From the NCBI RefSeq assembly GCF_013416525.1, contig NZ_JACCEM010000016.1, forward strand, positions 1-52,304: DNA of 52,304 bases. Direction: 5' to 3'. Of the stretch, positions 9,692-18,483 are shown piece after piece. How positions within the stretch are numbered: the first letter of the stretch is position 1; each line of letters starts with the position of its first letter. The position numbers and the translations under genes were made by a program. The notes beneath the pieces are model-generated. The model was not told the DNA's origin. It did not search any database and was given only the letters and a program-made list of their open reading frames with translations. The DNA comes from Parapusillimonas granuli (lineage in GTDB: Bacteria; Pseudomonadota; Gammaproteobacteria; Burkholderiales; Burkholderiaceae_B).

Positions 9692-10804
9692 ATGGCAAGA
9701 AAATTTATTCAGCAGCGGCGACAGACGAAGGATGAGATGTTCGACGCAGTCGTCAAGAATGCGATCGATTTCATCGATTCATCGCTCGATAATTTAGGCA
9801 AAAGACCGAAGAATGGGATTGTCGATTTCTATACCGCGATAGAGCTATTCCTCAAAGCGAGGCTCATGGCAGAACATTGGACTCTCATCGTGAGTAAGTC
9901 AGACTCAGCCAGTTTGTCCAGCTTTAGCGTGGGAGATTTCCATTCGGTTTATTTAGAGGATGCCGCCAAGAGGCTCAAGGACGTTGTCGGCGAAGCAATT
10001 GAAGATGAAGCACTGAATAATTTCAAAGCGCTTGCGGAGCATCGAAATCAAATCGTGCACTTTGCCCACACTGATTACGCTGATGTGGGTGGTATCAAAG
10101 CAGGCGTTGTCATGGAACAGTGGCGATCGTGGCATTACCTTCATGAACTGTTGACCATGAAATGGAAAGATACCTTTAATGCTTATATCCCGGAGTTTGA
10201 ACGTCTCCATACAAGAATCCTTGCCGAGAAGGACTTCATCCAGTCTAGATTTCAAGACCTTCAACCTGTCATCCAGCAGAAGCAGCGGGAAGGAGGGGTA
10301 TTCGTCGAGTGCGGTAGCTGTCACACCCTCGCAGGGCTGATCAGCGAGACGAATCCATGGGGCTCAAACTATGTCTGCATGGTCTGTCAAAAGGCGGGGG
10401 TGAAGATAAGATCCACAGCTGAGAAGGTTGCCTGCGACAAATGCGGCCATGAATTTGAGTTTTTCCACTCTACGGTGAGCTCATGTCCGTATTGTGCTCA
10501 GCCTATCGATACAGATAAGCTAATTTCTCTGTGCAAAATAAAATACACGACAGGAGACGATTGGTGGGAAGAGGGGGGGCCGTGCGTGGCTTACTGCCAT
10601 GAATGTCAGTATCCGAAACCATCAGTCTTTTACATCGATGGTTTGTGGAGTTGTGTCTCCTGTTTTGATAGAGGCTGGCAAGCCATTGCATGCCCTCACT
10701 GCGATGCGTTTGTGACAGGGGATGCAGAAAGGATTGAATACTTTGCTTGCCACAAGTGTGAGGATGAGATGACGCAGAAAATGATGAACAAGATGAATCT
10801 GTAA
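9692..10804 (+). CDS. HEPN-like protein with C-terminal zinc-ribbon array
   Basis: 370 aa. The N-terminal ~190 residues are helical and contain LAEHRNQIVHF, giving R118-N119-x3-H123, the R-x4-H signature of HEPN ribonucleases. The C-terminal half has eight CxxC pairs (CGSC, CMVC, CDKC, CPYC, CHEC, CVSC, CPHC, CHKC), enough for four zinc ribbons. RNA cleavage is therefore possible, with the ribbons binding nucleic acid or protein; this is inference. There is no good ribosome site at the ATG used, and an internal ATG at 9737 is possible. The gene ends just before the native-looking tRNA-Leu terminator. Confidence 0.68.
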   Translation: MARKFIQQRRQTKDEMFDAVVKNAIDFIDSSLDNLGKRPKNGIVDFYTAIELFLKARLMAEHWTLIVSKSDSASLSSFSVGDFHSVYLEDAAKRLKDVVGEAIEDEALNNFKALAEHRNQIVHFAHTDYADVGGIKAGVVMEQWRSWHYLHELLTMKWKDTFNAYIPEFERLHTRILAEKDFIQSRFQDLQPVIQQKQREGGVFVECGSCHTLAGLISETNPWGSNYVCMVCQKAGVKIRSTAEKVACDKCGHEFEFFHSTVSSCPYCAQPIDTDKLISLCKIKYTTGDDWWEEGGPCVAYCHECQYPKPSVFYIDGLWSCVSCFDRGWQAIACPHCDAFVTGDAERIEYFACHKCEDEMTQKMMNKMNL

Positions 10805-10848
10805 GGGGAAAGGCTCCTTTGCAGTTATCTACGCAATATCCAAATAAA

Positions 10849-10879
10849 AAGGCCGTCCCTGATAAACAGAGACGGCCTT
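10849..10879 (-). terminator. Rho-independent terminator, probably the original one of tRNA-Leu
   Basis: AAGGCCGTC/GACGGCCTT (9-bp stem). On the minus strand it is followed by TTTTTATTT. It points the same way as tRNA-Leu and lies 7 bp outside the tRNA-derived repeat at 10887. Before island insertion it would have sat just downstream of the tRNA 3' end. It may also stop the converging HEPN-like gene. Confidence 0.75.
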
Positions 10880-10886
10880 CCGAAAT

Positions 10887-10941
10887 TGGTGCCCGGGGCC
10901 GGAATCGAACCGGCACGCCTTGCGGCGGGGGATTTTGAGTC
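10887..10941 (-). repeat. Left attachment repeat: 55-bp copy of the tRNA-Leu 3' part
   Basis: Identical over 55 bp to 28205-28259, covering the tRNA 3' CCA, acceptor, T arm, variable arm and up to the anticodon loop. The sequence then diverges, so this is a truncated tRNA copy rather than a gene. It marks the far end of the integrated island. Confidence 0.92.
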
Positions 10942-11060
10942 GGTGATTTACAGTGTTTCTACAGGGAAATGAGGCGAATTCTAGCGTAGGTTGAAATAGG
11001 TAAAACCAGTTTCAAATCAGTAGGTTAGCGTATTTTAGCTGAATTGGTGAAAACTGGTCT

Positions 11061-11094
11061 CTGTACCTGGACTGTACCGAAATTTCGGTACAGT
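11061..11094. promoter_or_regulatory. Arm-type sites inside the left end, including a 24-bp perfect palindrome
   Basis: CTGTACCTGG (11061-11070) is followed by ACTGTACCGAAA (11071-11082) and its exact reverse complement (11083-11094). The same ACTGTACCGAAA occurs at the other end of the island (28101). Shared short repeats inside both ends are expected of integrase arm or excisionase sites. Confidence 0.65.
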
Positions 11095-11222
11095 TTCAGA
11101 TGAGCGGCCGCGCGTAATTACTGCTGCCAACCGGCAGCAGACTGTTACTAGCGCGGATTCGACGGCGGAAACTGTCGTTCGTCTCATGCTGGCCGCTCGA
11201 ATGCGTACAGCGCGCACTATTG

Positions 11223-13694
11223 CTAGATTCCTCGACGCAATGTCTGTCGCTTCGCGCTGCGTAGAACTCGACTTTTCTCACTTTCGAAGGTCGCTCTAAT
11301 TTTGGCAGTGAACATTTCCTCGACCGGCATTCCCAGTGAATAGAGTTCGCGTTCTCGGGATTCATCGCTTTCCAAGTACTTTATGAATTCCTCGACTCGT
11401 GCGAGTCGAACTTTCACTCGTTCAACGCGCTCCCCTCTTAAGAATAGTGAATATTCCTCCTTCGCCGCCTCCGTTAGGTAATTGCTTATCTGTTCGTCAT
11501 ATATGCCGCAATCGGTACAAATGAGATCGAGATATGTAAAATTCCAAGCAAGCTCCTCGATCATGTAAGTGCCGTATCTAGTAATTTTTATGCTATCTAC
11601 GGAAGATGAATATTCATCTAGACGGTTGTTCGCCTCGATAAAGCCATGTTTTAGAAGAATGTCTGTATTTTTTTCGAAATCATCCAGCATGCCGAATGTT
11701 TCTGAAAAATAAGCTCTCAATTCCGCTATGTCAAAATACGAGGGTGATCCCTTATCCAGCCCTTTGCTCAATTTTCTAAGGATACGTAGCGCCGTGAAAT
11801 GAGAGGACAGTCTAGTCGTTCTTAATTGAAAAATATTAGGAATTCTACTCAATGATTCGTCGTAAAAATAACGATCAGGAATCATTACTGGCTTAATGAC
11901 CTGATGAATCTGGAAATTCCAATGTCCATTTTCTATCATCTCGTCCACATTCGTGTACCCGGAAAGAAGAAATGCACGGAAGAGGTCTAGCGATAGTCTG
12001 ATATCACCATGTGCGCAAGCAGTTAGAAACCCATTAAGCGGTGACGTATCATTTGAAAATTCACGAGCAAGAATGGAAAAGTACTTCGAAGTCGCTCCTG
12101 AAGTCTTCGAATCAAAGCCGGCAAGTAGGGGGGCAGGGAGATTTTCGTTTTTTAGCAGCCGAACCGAATAGTCAAGTCGCTTGCGAAAAACTTCGGCAGG
12201 ACGTGGGGAACTGATATGGAACCCAGAGTTCTGATAAGCATCCAAGACGCCATGTATTTTTGAATCATAGAAGCGCTCTTCACGCATCGAGATCAAGACC
12301 ACGCATCCGAGCGTACTGGCTATTTCTTGAGCTAGCGTAAAACAAAAATCTTGCACCTTCGATATGTATTGATCGGTATTGTCCACAACGACGATGGCGC
12401 CACGGCCCTTACTTTTCCAATACGCAACGAGTCGTTCTGCGCAATACACGCGGTCAGATTTCCATGAGCTGATCAGCGCGTTAAGTTTGGTGTTGTATGC
12501 CTCTGATTTTGGGCTGAGACCGGCCAGATCCTGTTTCTCGGCAACTTGAAATCTGTCGTTGAACAAATGACGTGTGAGTTGATCTCTTGCTTCCTGCAAC
12601 AAACCTTCAGTGTCCAAGGCAGCAACCAGGCGAGTCCATGTTGTATCTCGGATGACGGCCGGATCCTCGGGTACATTCAGAAGATCAATAATGCAAGTCC
12701 GTGCGTTCTCCAACAACCATCGCGGCGAATTGTGGTGGAGGAGACGCTTGATAAATGTCGACTTCCCCGCCCCTTTTCCGCCAAAAAGTACGAGCACCTC
12801 GCCTTTGATGTTATTTTTTAGATTCTTAGTTAGTCGACCGCCGAGCCGCCCTCCCTTTCCCGTATCATCAAGCTGTTGGACACCATACCCCTCAAAATAG
12901 GGCGAAATTGAATCATGAATCAGCGAGCGCATGCCGTCGGTAGTATCTTGGTATTCGCGCTGAGATACATAGCAACGTTCCATGAAATCGCTATCCTCGT
13001 CGCTTATTACGCCAAAATAATAATTAACGGCTGGTCTAATTCTGGCGGCGAGCCAATTTGATTTTATGGTGTGGGAATAAGAATTTATCTTTTCTCTTGG
13101 GTAATAAATGCTCCGATCTTTGGGAAGGGCTGTGCTAAGAGTCTCCGGTAGTGACGCGTGATCTATGATTGCGGTGAAAGAAAATGAATTGCGTGCTTTT
13201 GTGTATTCTTTTCGAAAAAACTCTAGGCTCCGTACGACAAAAGCGTTTTGCAGATTCCATCTTTTTCCTTTCTCGAATGTTTTAAAAAAAACCCATTCGT
13301 GGCCATTGGTAATGCCGGCATATTCGCACCCAGTATCAATACAATATGACCTTACTTGCGTCATTGCGCTTTTAATGTTTTCATTCGTTAAAAGCTTTGC
13401 TATGCCGATAAAACAGGAAGTCTCACCGTTTGCATGAGGGATGGGTAGCTCGAAATATATACCCTCCCTCTTCGCCTCGATGAAAAGAAGATGGGACCCG
13501 TCTTGCTTGGTTAGAACATAGTCGGCGAAGCCAGGAGCGATATAATCTTCGACCTTCACTCTGTTGCGGGGCCACGACAAAACATCATGCAAAATAAAAT
13601 CGATTATTTTATGCCTCGTCTCGGCTTCGTTGCTCGAGCGAGCCTTAGTCTCGTCAATTAGACTCGACAAATTGTCTAACGTGTCGTGTGTCAC
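11223..13694 (-). CDS. Putative defence protein: PD-(D/E)xK nuclease fused to P-loop ATPase
   Basis: 823 aa. Residues ~20-170 match the nuclease region of type I restriction HsdR-like proteins: VKVEDYIAPGFADYVL followed by HLLFIEAKREG gives D58 and E73-x-K75. After a linker comes a STAND-like NTPase with Walker A LFGGKGAGKSTF (305-314), Walker B AIVVVDNTD (to ~441) and VVLISMREER (465-474), a sensor-like segment. The remaining ~350 residues are helical with no recognised domain. A DNA- or RNA-cleaving effector switched by the ATPase is the natural reading, but it is inference. No methylase or partner is adjacent. It is AT-richer than the core chromosome and is the last gene before the left end. 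Confidence 0.72.
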   Translation of the reverse strand: MTHDTLDNLSSLIDETKARSSNEAETRHKIIDFILHDVLSWPRNRVKVEDYIAPGFADYVLTKQDGSHLLFIEAKREGIYFELPIPHANGETSCFIGIAKLLTNENIKSAMTQVRSYCIDTGCEYAGITNGHEWVFFKTFEKGKRWNLQNAFVVRSLEFFRKEYTKARNSFSFTAIIDHASLPETLSTALPKDRSIYYPREKINSYSHTIKSNWLAARIRPAVNYYFGVISDEDSDFMERCYVSQREYQDTTDGMRSLIHDSISPYFEGYGVQQLDDTGKGGRLGGRLTKNLKNNIKGEVLVLFGGKGAGKSTFIKRLLHHNSPRWLLENARTCIIDLLNVPEDPAVIRDTTWTRLVAALDTEGLLQEARDQLTRHLFNDRFQVAEKQDLAGLSPKSEAYNTKLNALISSWKSDRVYCAERLVAYWKSKGRGAIVVVDNTDQYISKVQDFCFTLAQEIASTLGCVVLISMREERFYDSKIHGVLDAYQNSGFHISSPRPAEVFRKRLDYSVRLLKNENLPAPLLAGFDSKTSGATSKYFSILAREFSNDTSPLNGFLTACAHGDIRLSLDLFRAFLLSGYTNVDEMIENGHWNFQIHQVIKPVMIPDRYFYDESLSRIPNIFQLRTTRLSSHFTALRILRKLSKGLDKGSPSYFDIAELRAYFSETFGMLDDFEKNTDILLKHGFIEANNRLDEYSSSVDSIKITRYGTYMIEELAWNFTYLDLICTDCGIYDEQISNYLTEAAKEEYSLFLRGERVERVKVRLARVEEFIKYLESDESRERELYSLGMPVEEMFTAKIRATFESEKSRVLRSAKRQTLRRGI

Positions 13695-13902
13695 TCTTAA
13701 CTCTCTTCTGATCAGGTAAAAGCTAAGCTGGCGAGTCGGCCAAGCATAAAGTACGCATCAACATTGTTGGGCTACGTGGATTTTTTAAATAGATCTATTT
13801 TTCACGGGAAGCGCCCTGTCATAAAACCGATGTGCGGCAAGCAATTTGATTTTGGGACATTTGGGGTCGATTCGGCGTGTTGATATTTGATATATTGCAA
13901 GT

Positions 13903-15990
13903 CTAGTTTTTTCTCTGAGTGTTCACCTGTTGCCACTCGTCCGCAATCGTTGTCCAATCTACCGTGCGTTCGACTGTCTTTCCATTATCATCCTTGCCCG
14001 ACCACACTGCCCAGAAATCCGGATCGTTCGATTTCGGCTGGTGCTCCTTGGCCAGCGCTTTCATTTGAACTAGCGTGGGTAACTCCGATGCCCAGCCAAG
14101 CAGAATGGCATGGCGAGAAGCTAGCGACGGCAAGTCGCGTAGCAGGCCGCGTAGGTTGTCGGGTACCAGCTTGTGGACTAGTTCTTGATCGCGGTCATTG
14201 CTGATACGGTGTAACAGGAAGCTGTTGCACTGAGACAGCACCGTGGGCGACAGCTCGCTGGGGCGCTGCGATGACAGCACCAAGCCGAGCCCGAACTTGC
14301 GGCCTTCGCGGGCAATTTTCTCGAACACCTGGCAGCAGATGGCGGCTGAGTTCTGATTTTCCGCCTCGTCGTGGTAACGCTTGATGAAGGTGTGTGCTTC
14401 TTCCATAACCAATACGGTGGGCAAGGTTTCGCCTCTGTGCAGCTTTCGGTAGCGTTGCAGCGCTTCCAGCGTCATGCATGCTATCACAGCCGTGATTAGG
14501 TGTACCACCTCGGCAGGCACCAGTGAGAGGTCGATGATGGTGACCGTTCCGTTGGATGCTTGGCTGGCGCCGATGTGATTTGTAAGCCAGTCAGCCAGGG
14601 AGGTCTCACCATTGCCCGTGACAATTCGCTTTACTCGGCTATCCGATAGCATCGTTCGGATACGCATGATCAGAAAATCAAAAAACTGCGCGTTTGATTC
14701 TTGGCTCGCTAGCGCTTCAAGATGATCAGCGAACTGGGCGCCATCAAACTTTAACGGCGCATCCTCGTTCGGTCCTTCTTGATAAACAGCACCGCCAATG
14801 GATGAAAGAAATCCCTCAAAATGGCAAACTACTTCTTCCACCGCAGTTGCGGGGAAGTCGTTGTATCCAGTTTGTCCATTCTGTTTGCGGTAGGTTTGTT
14901 GTGGTCGATCGAGTATCGACTGTAATTGGGTGGCAAGAAACTCTAAGCTCTCACGGTGCTCAGGGAAGTCCCGTACAAATGCCTCGAGATCCTCAATAAA
15001 TACCGGCAGCTTAGGGCCAAATTTCCAGCCTTCATAAGTTTCTCCATTACGGATCTGCGCTTTCAAGGTAATGAGAATGGAGCTGACTTTTCGCCGCAGG
15101 GTAAACACAGTGTCTTCGGACGCCTCTGCGCTGCCGCGCATCTCGCGAAGAGCCCTACGCAGTAGCGGGCGTTGTGCGCGCTCGCTCGCTTGGGTGAATG
15201 CGCTCCACTCGGTGCTATTCCAGAACCAGAGAGGTACTTGTAGTTGCTGCATGCCTTCGCTCGGCTCTACAGCATACACACGTACATCGCCTAACCCGTC
15301 AAAAGCTCTTGCATACTCACCGTTCGGATCGAGCACAATAAAGCGTGAGTTAGGTTTCGTATCTAGCTTTTTTGACGCAGCTTCCAAAGACCAACGGATC
15401 AAGCCAGCCACTGAGCAGGACTTGCCACTACCGGTATTGCCAAGTACTGCCAGATGGCGACCGAACAGACGGTCCGGGTTAATCTTGACTTCGGCGTTAG
15501 CGGCTAGTGGACTGGTGCCGATAAGCACATGGCGACTGTCGCCGGACTCGACGATAGCGCACAGCTGGGTTTGTGTGGGCAGTAGCACCGCATCGCCCAC
15601 AGTGGGGTAGCTTTCGACGCCACGCCGGAAACGATAGATATCTCTGCCATTTGCGTCTTTGCTTTCATACGCCAGCACGCCCAGCGGGTTGAGGCTCATC
15701 TTGCGCAAGGGGTATGGTAAGTCCACAAGGCCGAAGTCCTGCATGCCTTTGCGCTTGGGGTATTGCGAGCGTTCGATGGTAATCCACTCGACTTGGGCAA
15801 CCAGATGTCCCTCGTCGCTAGGAATCAGCACGTAGCCATTAATGCGCGGAAAAGGTCGCGGCGTGCCTGTATTAAATGCCACGCCATCGGGAGCCTCAAT
15901 GTCGAGCTGCACCTTGATCTCATCGGGCGAGACAAAGTCGATGATGCCTATACGCAGCGAGTCGGCATAGGCTAGGGGTGACATACTCAT
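13903..15990 (-). CDS. herA: HerA-type ATPase/helicase of a SIR2-HerA defence system
   Basis: 695 aa. The N-terminal HAS-barrel-like region (SLRIGIIDFVSPDEIKVQLD) precedes a FtsK/HerA ATPase core: Walker A AVLGNTGSGKSCSVAGLI (GxxGxGKS at 184-191), Walker B LPTVLVMEEAHTF, and VLSSQRPSELSPTVLSQCNS followed by RISNDRDQELV near the C-terminus, as in bacterial HerA. The start overlaps the SIR2 stop (ATGA). In described SIR2-HerA systems the hexameric HerA assembles with SIR2, and the complex depletes NAD+ and/or degrades nucleic acid during phage infection. All motifs look intact. Confidence 0.88.
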   Translation of the reverse strand: MSMSPLAYADSLRIGIIDFVSPDEIKVQLDIEAPDGVAFNTGTPRPFPRINGYVLIPSDEGHLVAQVEWITIERSQYPKRKGMQDFGLVDLPYPLRKMSLNPLGVLAYESKDANGRDIYRFRRGVESYPTVGDAVLLPTQTQLCAIVESGDSRHVLIGTSPLAANAEVKINPDRLFGRHLAVLGNTGSGKSCSVAGLIRWSLEAASKKLDTKPNSRFIVLDPNGEYARAFDGLGDVRVYAVEPSEGMQQLQVPLWFWNSTEWSAFTQASERAQRPLLRRALREMRGSAEASEDTVFTLRRKVSSILITLKAQIRNGETYEGWKFGPKLPVFIEDLEAFVRDFPEHRESLEFLATQLQSILDRPQQTYRKQNGQTGYNDFPATAVEEVVCHFEGFLSSIGGAVYQEGPNEDAPLKFDGAQFADHLEALASQESNAQFFDFLIMRIRTMLSDSRVKRIVTGNGETSLADWLTNHIGASQASNGTVTIIDLSLVPAEVVHLITAVIACMTLEALQRYRKLHRGETLPTVLVMEEAHTFIKRYHDEAENQNSAAICCQVFEKIAREGRKFGLGLVLSSQRPSELSPTVLSQCNSFLLHRISNDRDQELVHKLVPDNLRGLLRDLPSLASRHAILLGWASELPTLVQMKALAKEHQPKSNDPDFWAVWSGKDDNGKTVERTVDWTTIADEWQQVNTQRKN

Positions 15991-17381
15991 AACTCATCGC
16001 TCCCGCCAAAGCCGTCTGCTTCAGGGGGCAACTCCCGGACAGGGTATGGCTCCGCTCCCATGCGCTGCTTGATCAATTCGCTCATGCGGAAGGTGGCCTT
16101 ATCGATGGCAGGTTTGGGTAGGTAATGCTCGGTCAGGGTAGTCAGATCTGCTAACTCGGGACCAATCAATAGGCTGATTTGTGAAGGCCGACCCAATTCC
16201 TGATAAGTCTGCATGATGCGATTCAATGGGTCATCATAGGAAATCACGACCAGATGCGTTGATGGGATGGACAGCATGTCGCGGATGACACGGTTGATGT
16301 GTTCATCGCCAAAGCTGTAGCCGTAGGTGACCACTGTGCTGTTCGGACGGCACACCGCAGCTGCAAGGTCGCGGAATACCTCTACATAAGGGTAGTCAGC
16401 AGTTTCCCTATCCTTGGCAGCGTTCGGGTAGATCATTAGCTCATGCGCTGTAGTCTCGGAAAGGCCAGGCGCCTGCAAATACGGTTCGACGCTGGTAGCG
16501 CCAAACGGCAATCCGATGCGGCGTATGTCTTTGCCCGTCTGCACCCAATCCACCGAGCCGTGCAGCTTGGTGTAGCGCGCTACACCTTCCAGATAACGTG
16601 GCTCGCCCCGGATGCCGGGCGGGTTGTAGTGCATGTCCAGATCCAGGCGTGACGATCGGAAAATCGGCATGAGCTTGCCCACAAAGCGGTCAAGTAGATG
16701 TAGTCCAGCTAACTCGGCACCGGCTTCGATCAGCCGGTCATAGTTGGTTGTAAAGATGTTTAGACGGTCTCGCACCCCCGTGCGGCTGGCGAAGCTCATC
16801 AGGAAGGTGACAAGGATGTTGAAGGCTTGCTCGCGTTTCTCTTGGTCTGCCGTGGCAATCCTTGCTTCGCTTGTTAGGATCGATTGAGCAAAAGCCAGCA
16901 TGCCAGCTTGCAACTCCTGGGCAAGGGCTTGGGCCTCCCTGCTTTTTTTCAAGATATCCAGGCCACGCAACAGCTCATTGGCGACGCGCAGTTGGTCTTC
17001 CAGATTGCCCTTCTGCCGGCCAGCTGTAGCTGCCGCTTGTTCGGCTGCCTCAGTGATCTCATCCTTGTAATGGCCAACTGCCAAAGCGTCCATGCCGGCA
17101 GCGCCTTCACCGGCAGCCAGGAAATGCACGGCATGGGTCAGACCCGAGCCGACCAGCAACGAGAGATGCTCTGATTGAAATAGGGACGTAAGCCAAGGCT
17201 CAATACGGTTACGCAATTCCCTGCGGCCGAATTCACCACCGCTTGTCCAAGTGGCTTGCGAGCCGGCTTGGAGCTTGAACGAAGCACCATCCGCCATGAA
17301 GGCCAATGGTTGGGGGTCGTCGCGAGTCTTGAGCGTATTGATCGGCACATCATCTCCTTTTGAATTATTCTGTTTGTCCAA
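15987..17381 (-). CDS. sir2: SIR2-domain NADase effector of a SIR2-HerA defence system
   Basis: 464 aa. Sirtuin-like signatures in order: LSLLVGSGLTHAV (GSG at 78-80, NAD binding), NIFTTNYDRLIE (N213 and D215), YTKLHGSVDW (H274, the catalytic histidine position) and VVTYGYSFGDEHINRVI. Residues ~100-200 are a helical insertion rich in Ala, Gln and Glu. NAD+ hydrolysis is the known activity of such defence SIR2 proteins. First gene of a two-gene operon with HerA, overlapping by 4 bp. The first 35 residues are poorly conserved in appearance; an internal ATG at residue 29 could be an alternative start. Confidence 0.88.
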   Translation of the reverse strand: MDKQNNSKGDDVPINTLKTRDDPQPLAFMADGASFKLQAGSQATWTSGGEFGRRELRNRIEPWLTSLFQSEHLSLLVGSGLTHAVHFLAAGEGAAGMDALAVGHYKDEITEAAEQAAATAGRQKGNLEDQLRVANELLRGLDILKKSREAQALAQELQAGMLAFAQSILTSEARIATADQEKREQAFNILVTFLMSFASRTGVRDRLNIFTTNYDRLIEAGAELAGLHLLDRFVGKLMPIFRSSRLDLDMHYNPPGIRGEPRYLEGVARYTKLHGSVDWVQTGKDIRRIGLPFGATSVEPYLQAPGLSETTAHELMIYPNAAKDRETADYPYVEVFRDLAAAVCRPNSTVVTYGYSFGDEHINRVIRDMLSIPSTHLVVISYDDPLNRIMQTYQELGRPSQISLLIGPELADLTTLTEHYLPKPAIDKATFRMSELIKQRMGAEPYPVRELPPEADGFGGSDEL

Positions 17382-17591
17382 CTCAAAGCTATTTTTGACG
17401 AGGGTCGTGCATGATCAAAGACAGCCGGCTGGGAACGGTTCCTTTCCGAATAATGAGGCTACTCGTACTTCCAAGATAACCCTCTCCCCTTAGCACCACA
17501 TATTGTCAGTTCGACCCGCCAAGGCGAGTTCGTAATACAAATCCCGGCGACAGCCTATCCTGCACTAGTCCCCAAATCCTAAATTCCTTCG

Positions 17592-17825
17592 TCATGACGA
17601 AGACTTTGGGAGCGTTAACGCGTCAGCGCGCGGCTGCACAAACTCTTGCAGGCTGATCTGACCATCTATGAAAAGCTGGGCGTGGGCCTCATCTGCTTCA
17701 CTGAGCGAGAAACCTTCTAGACCGACGGAGGCCCGCGCGTAGTTAACAGCCGATTGGCGTCGACCGCGTTCGGCATCTGATGTGGTTTTGTGGGGCTGTA
17801 ACCCGTATTTACCTTCGCCAGCCAT
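17592..17825 (-). CDS. VbhA-type antitoxin without its Fic partner
   Basis: 77 aa. The segment SAVNYARASVGLEGFSLSEA contains the Fic-inhibitory motif (S/T)xxxE(G/N) as SVGLEG, followed by AHAQLFIDGQISLQEFV, the second half of the VbhA fold. Such antitoxins insert a glutamate into the active site of an AMP-transferring Fic toxin. No Fic gene (HPFxxGNGR) is present on either side: downstream is about 210 bp of non-coding DNA and then the SIR2 operon. The C-terminal residues after FVQPRAD look foreign, consistent with a truncation. It lies beside type IV secretion genes, as VbhA/VbhT pairs often do. Confidence 0.68.
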   Translation of the reverse strand: MAGEGKYGLQPHKTTSDAERGRRQSAVNYARASVGLEGFSLSEADEAHAQLFIDGQISLQEFVQPRADALTLPKSSS

Positions 17826-18483
17826 GGTGTCCCCTTGCTGTAGGTAACTCGATTTTACAAGAGGTACGAGTATTTTGGTTTAGGTACACGCAACCTCCAG
17901 GGCGGTACGCTGAAATTGTCTTGTTTTACTTGCTATGGAGCGCCTGTATTGGCCGCGTACTCGCCTGCATCGTAGTTTCCAAAGAGGCTTTGCCTCTCTG
18001 GACTCTCCACCCTCGCCGGCGGGAGCCTCGGGAGCAGGGGTTGCGGGCCTTTGGCCCGGAACTCCTGCCCCCGGGGCATAGCGTGGGGCGCTCCTGCCGC
18101 GTCAAGGGGCCGTGTCCTCGCCCTGTGGGCTGCGGGCCGCACCAACCCCTTGACCCGTCATCCGCTTGACAGCACCATTACTGACGCCGTTTGGCCGGAA
18201 GAGGCGTCAAGGGCGGGACCGGAAGCCGCAGCCCGAAGCGCAGCGCAGGGAACGGGTGAGGATTCCGGGCGAAGCCTTCACCCTTGATGCCTCTGGAAGC
18301 CATGCAGCCTGTCGGCCGGGGGGAGGAACAAGGCGAAGCCGCTGGGCCTGCCCCCGCGGTCAGTCCGGCAAGAACGGACGCGGGATGCAACCGAAGGGGT
18401 TGCCCAAGCGTAGCGCGGAGATTTGCCGCTAGAAAAGAAAGGGCCTCACCGGAAGCGAGGCCAATGCAGGGGCAGATGGTAGG
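17826..18483. other. GC-rich non-coding stretch with short palindromes
   Basis: No convincing gene on either strand; the open frames present lack family features. The stretch holds perfect hairpins with TTT loops (AGAGGC-TTT-GCCTCT at 17983-17997 and CGGGCC-TTT-GGCCCG at 18044-18058) and ends with a terminator for the virB operon. It resembles spacer DNA of conjugative plasmids, suggesting that the fragment came from an integrated plasmid. Confidence 0.5.
18442..18462 (-). terminator. Terminator of the virB5-eexN-virB6 operon
   Basis: GGCCTC/GAGGCC hairpin, followed on the minus strand by CTTTCTTTTCT. It lies 22 bp beyond the virB6 stop in the right orientation. Confidence 0.72.

Noticed and set aside
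10887-10941. Second tRNA-Leu gene
   Set aside because: Only the 3' 55 bp match; the 5' half (acceptor strand, D arm) is missing, so it is an attachment repeat.
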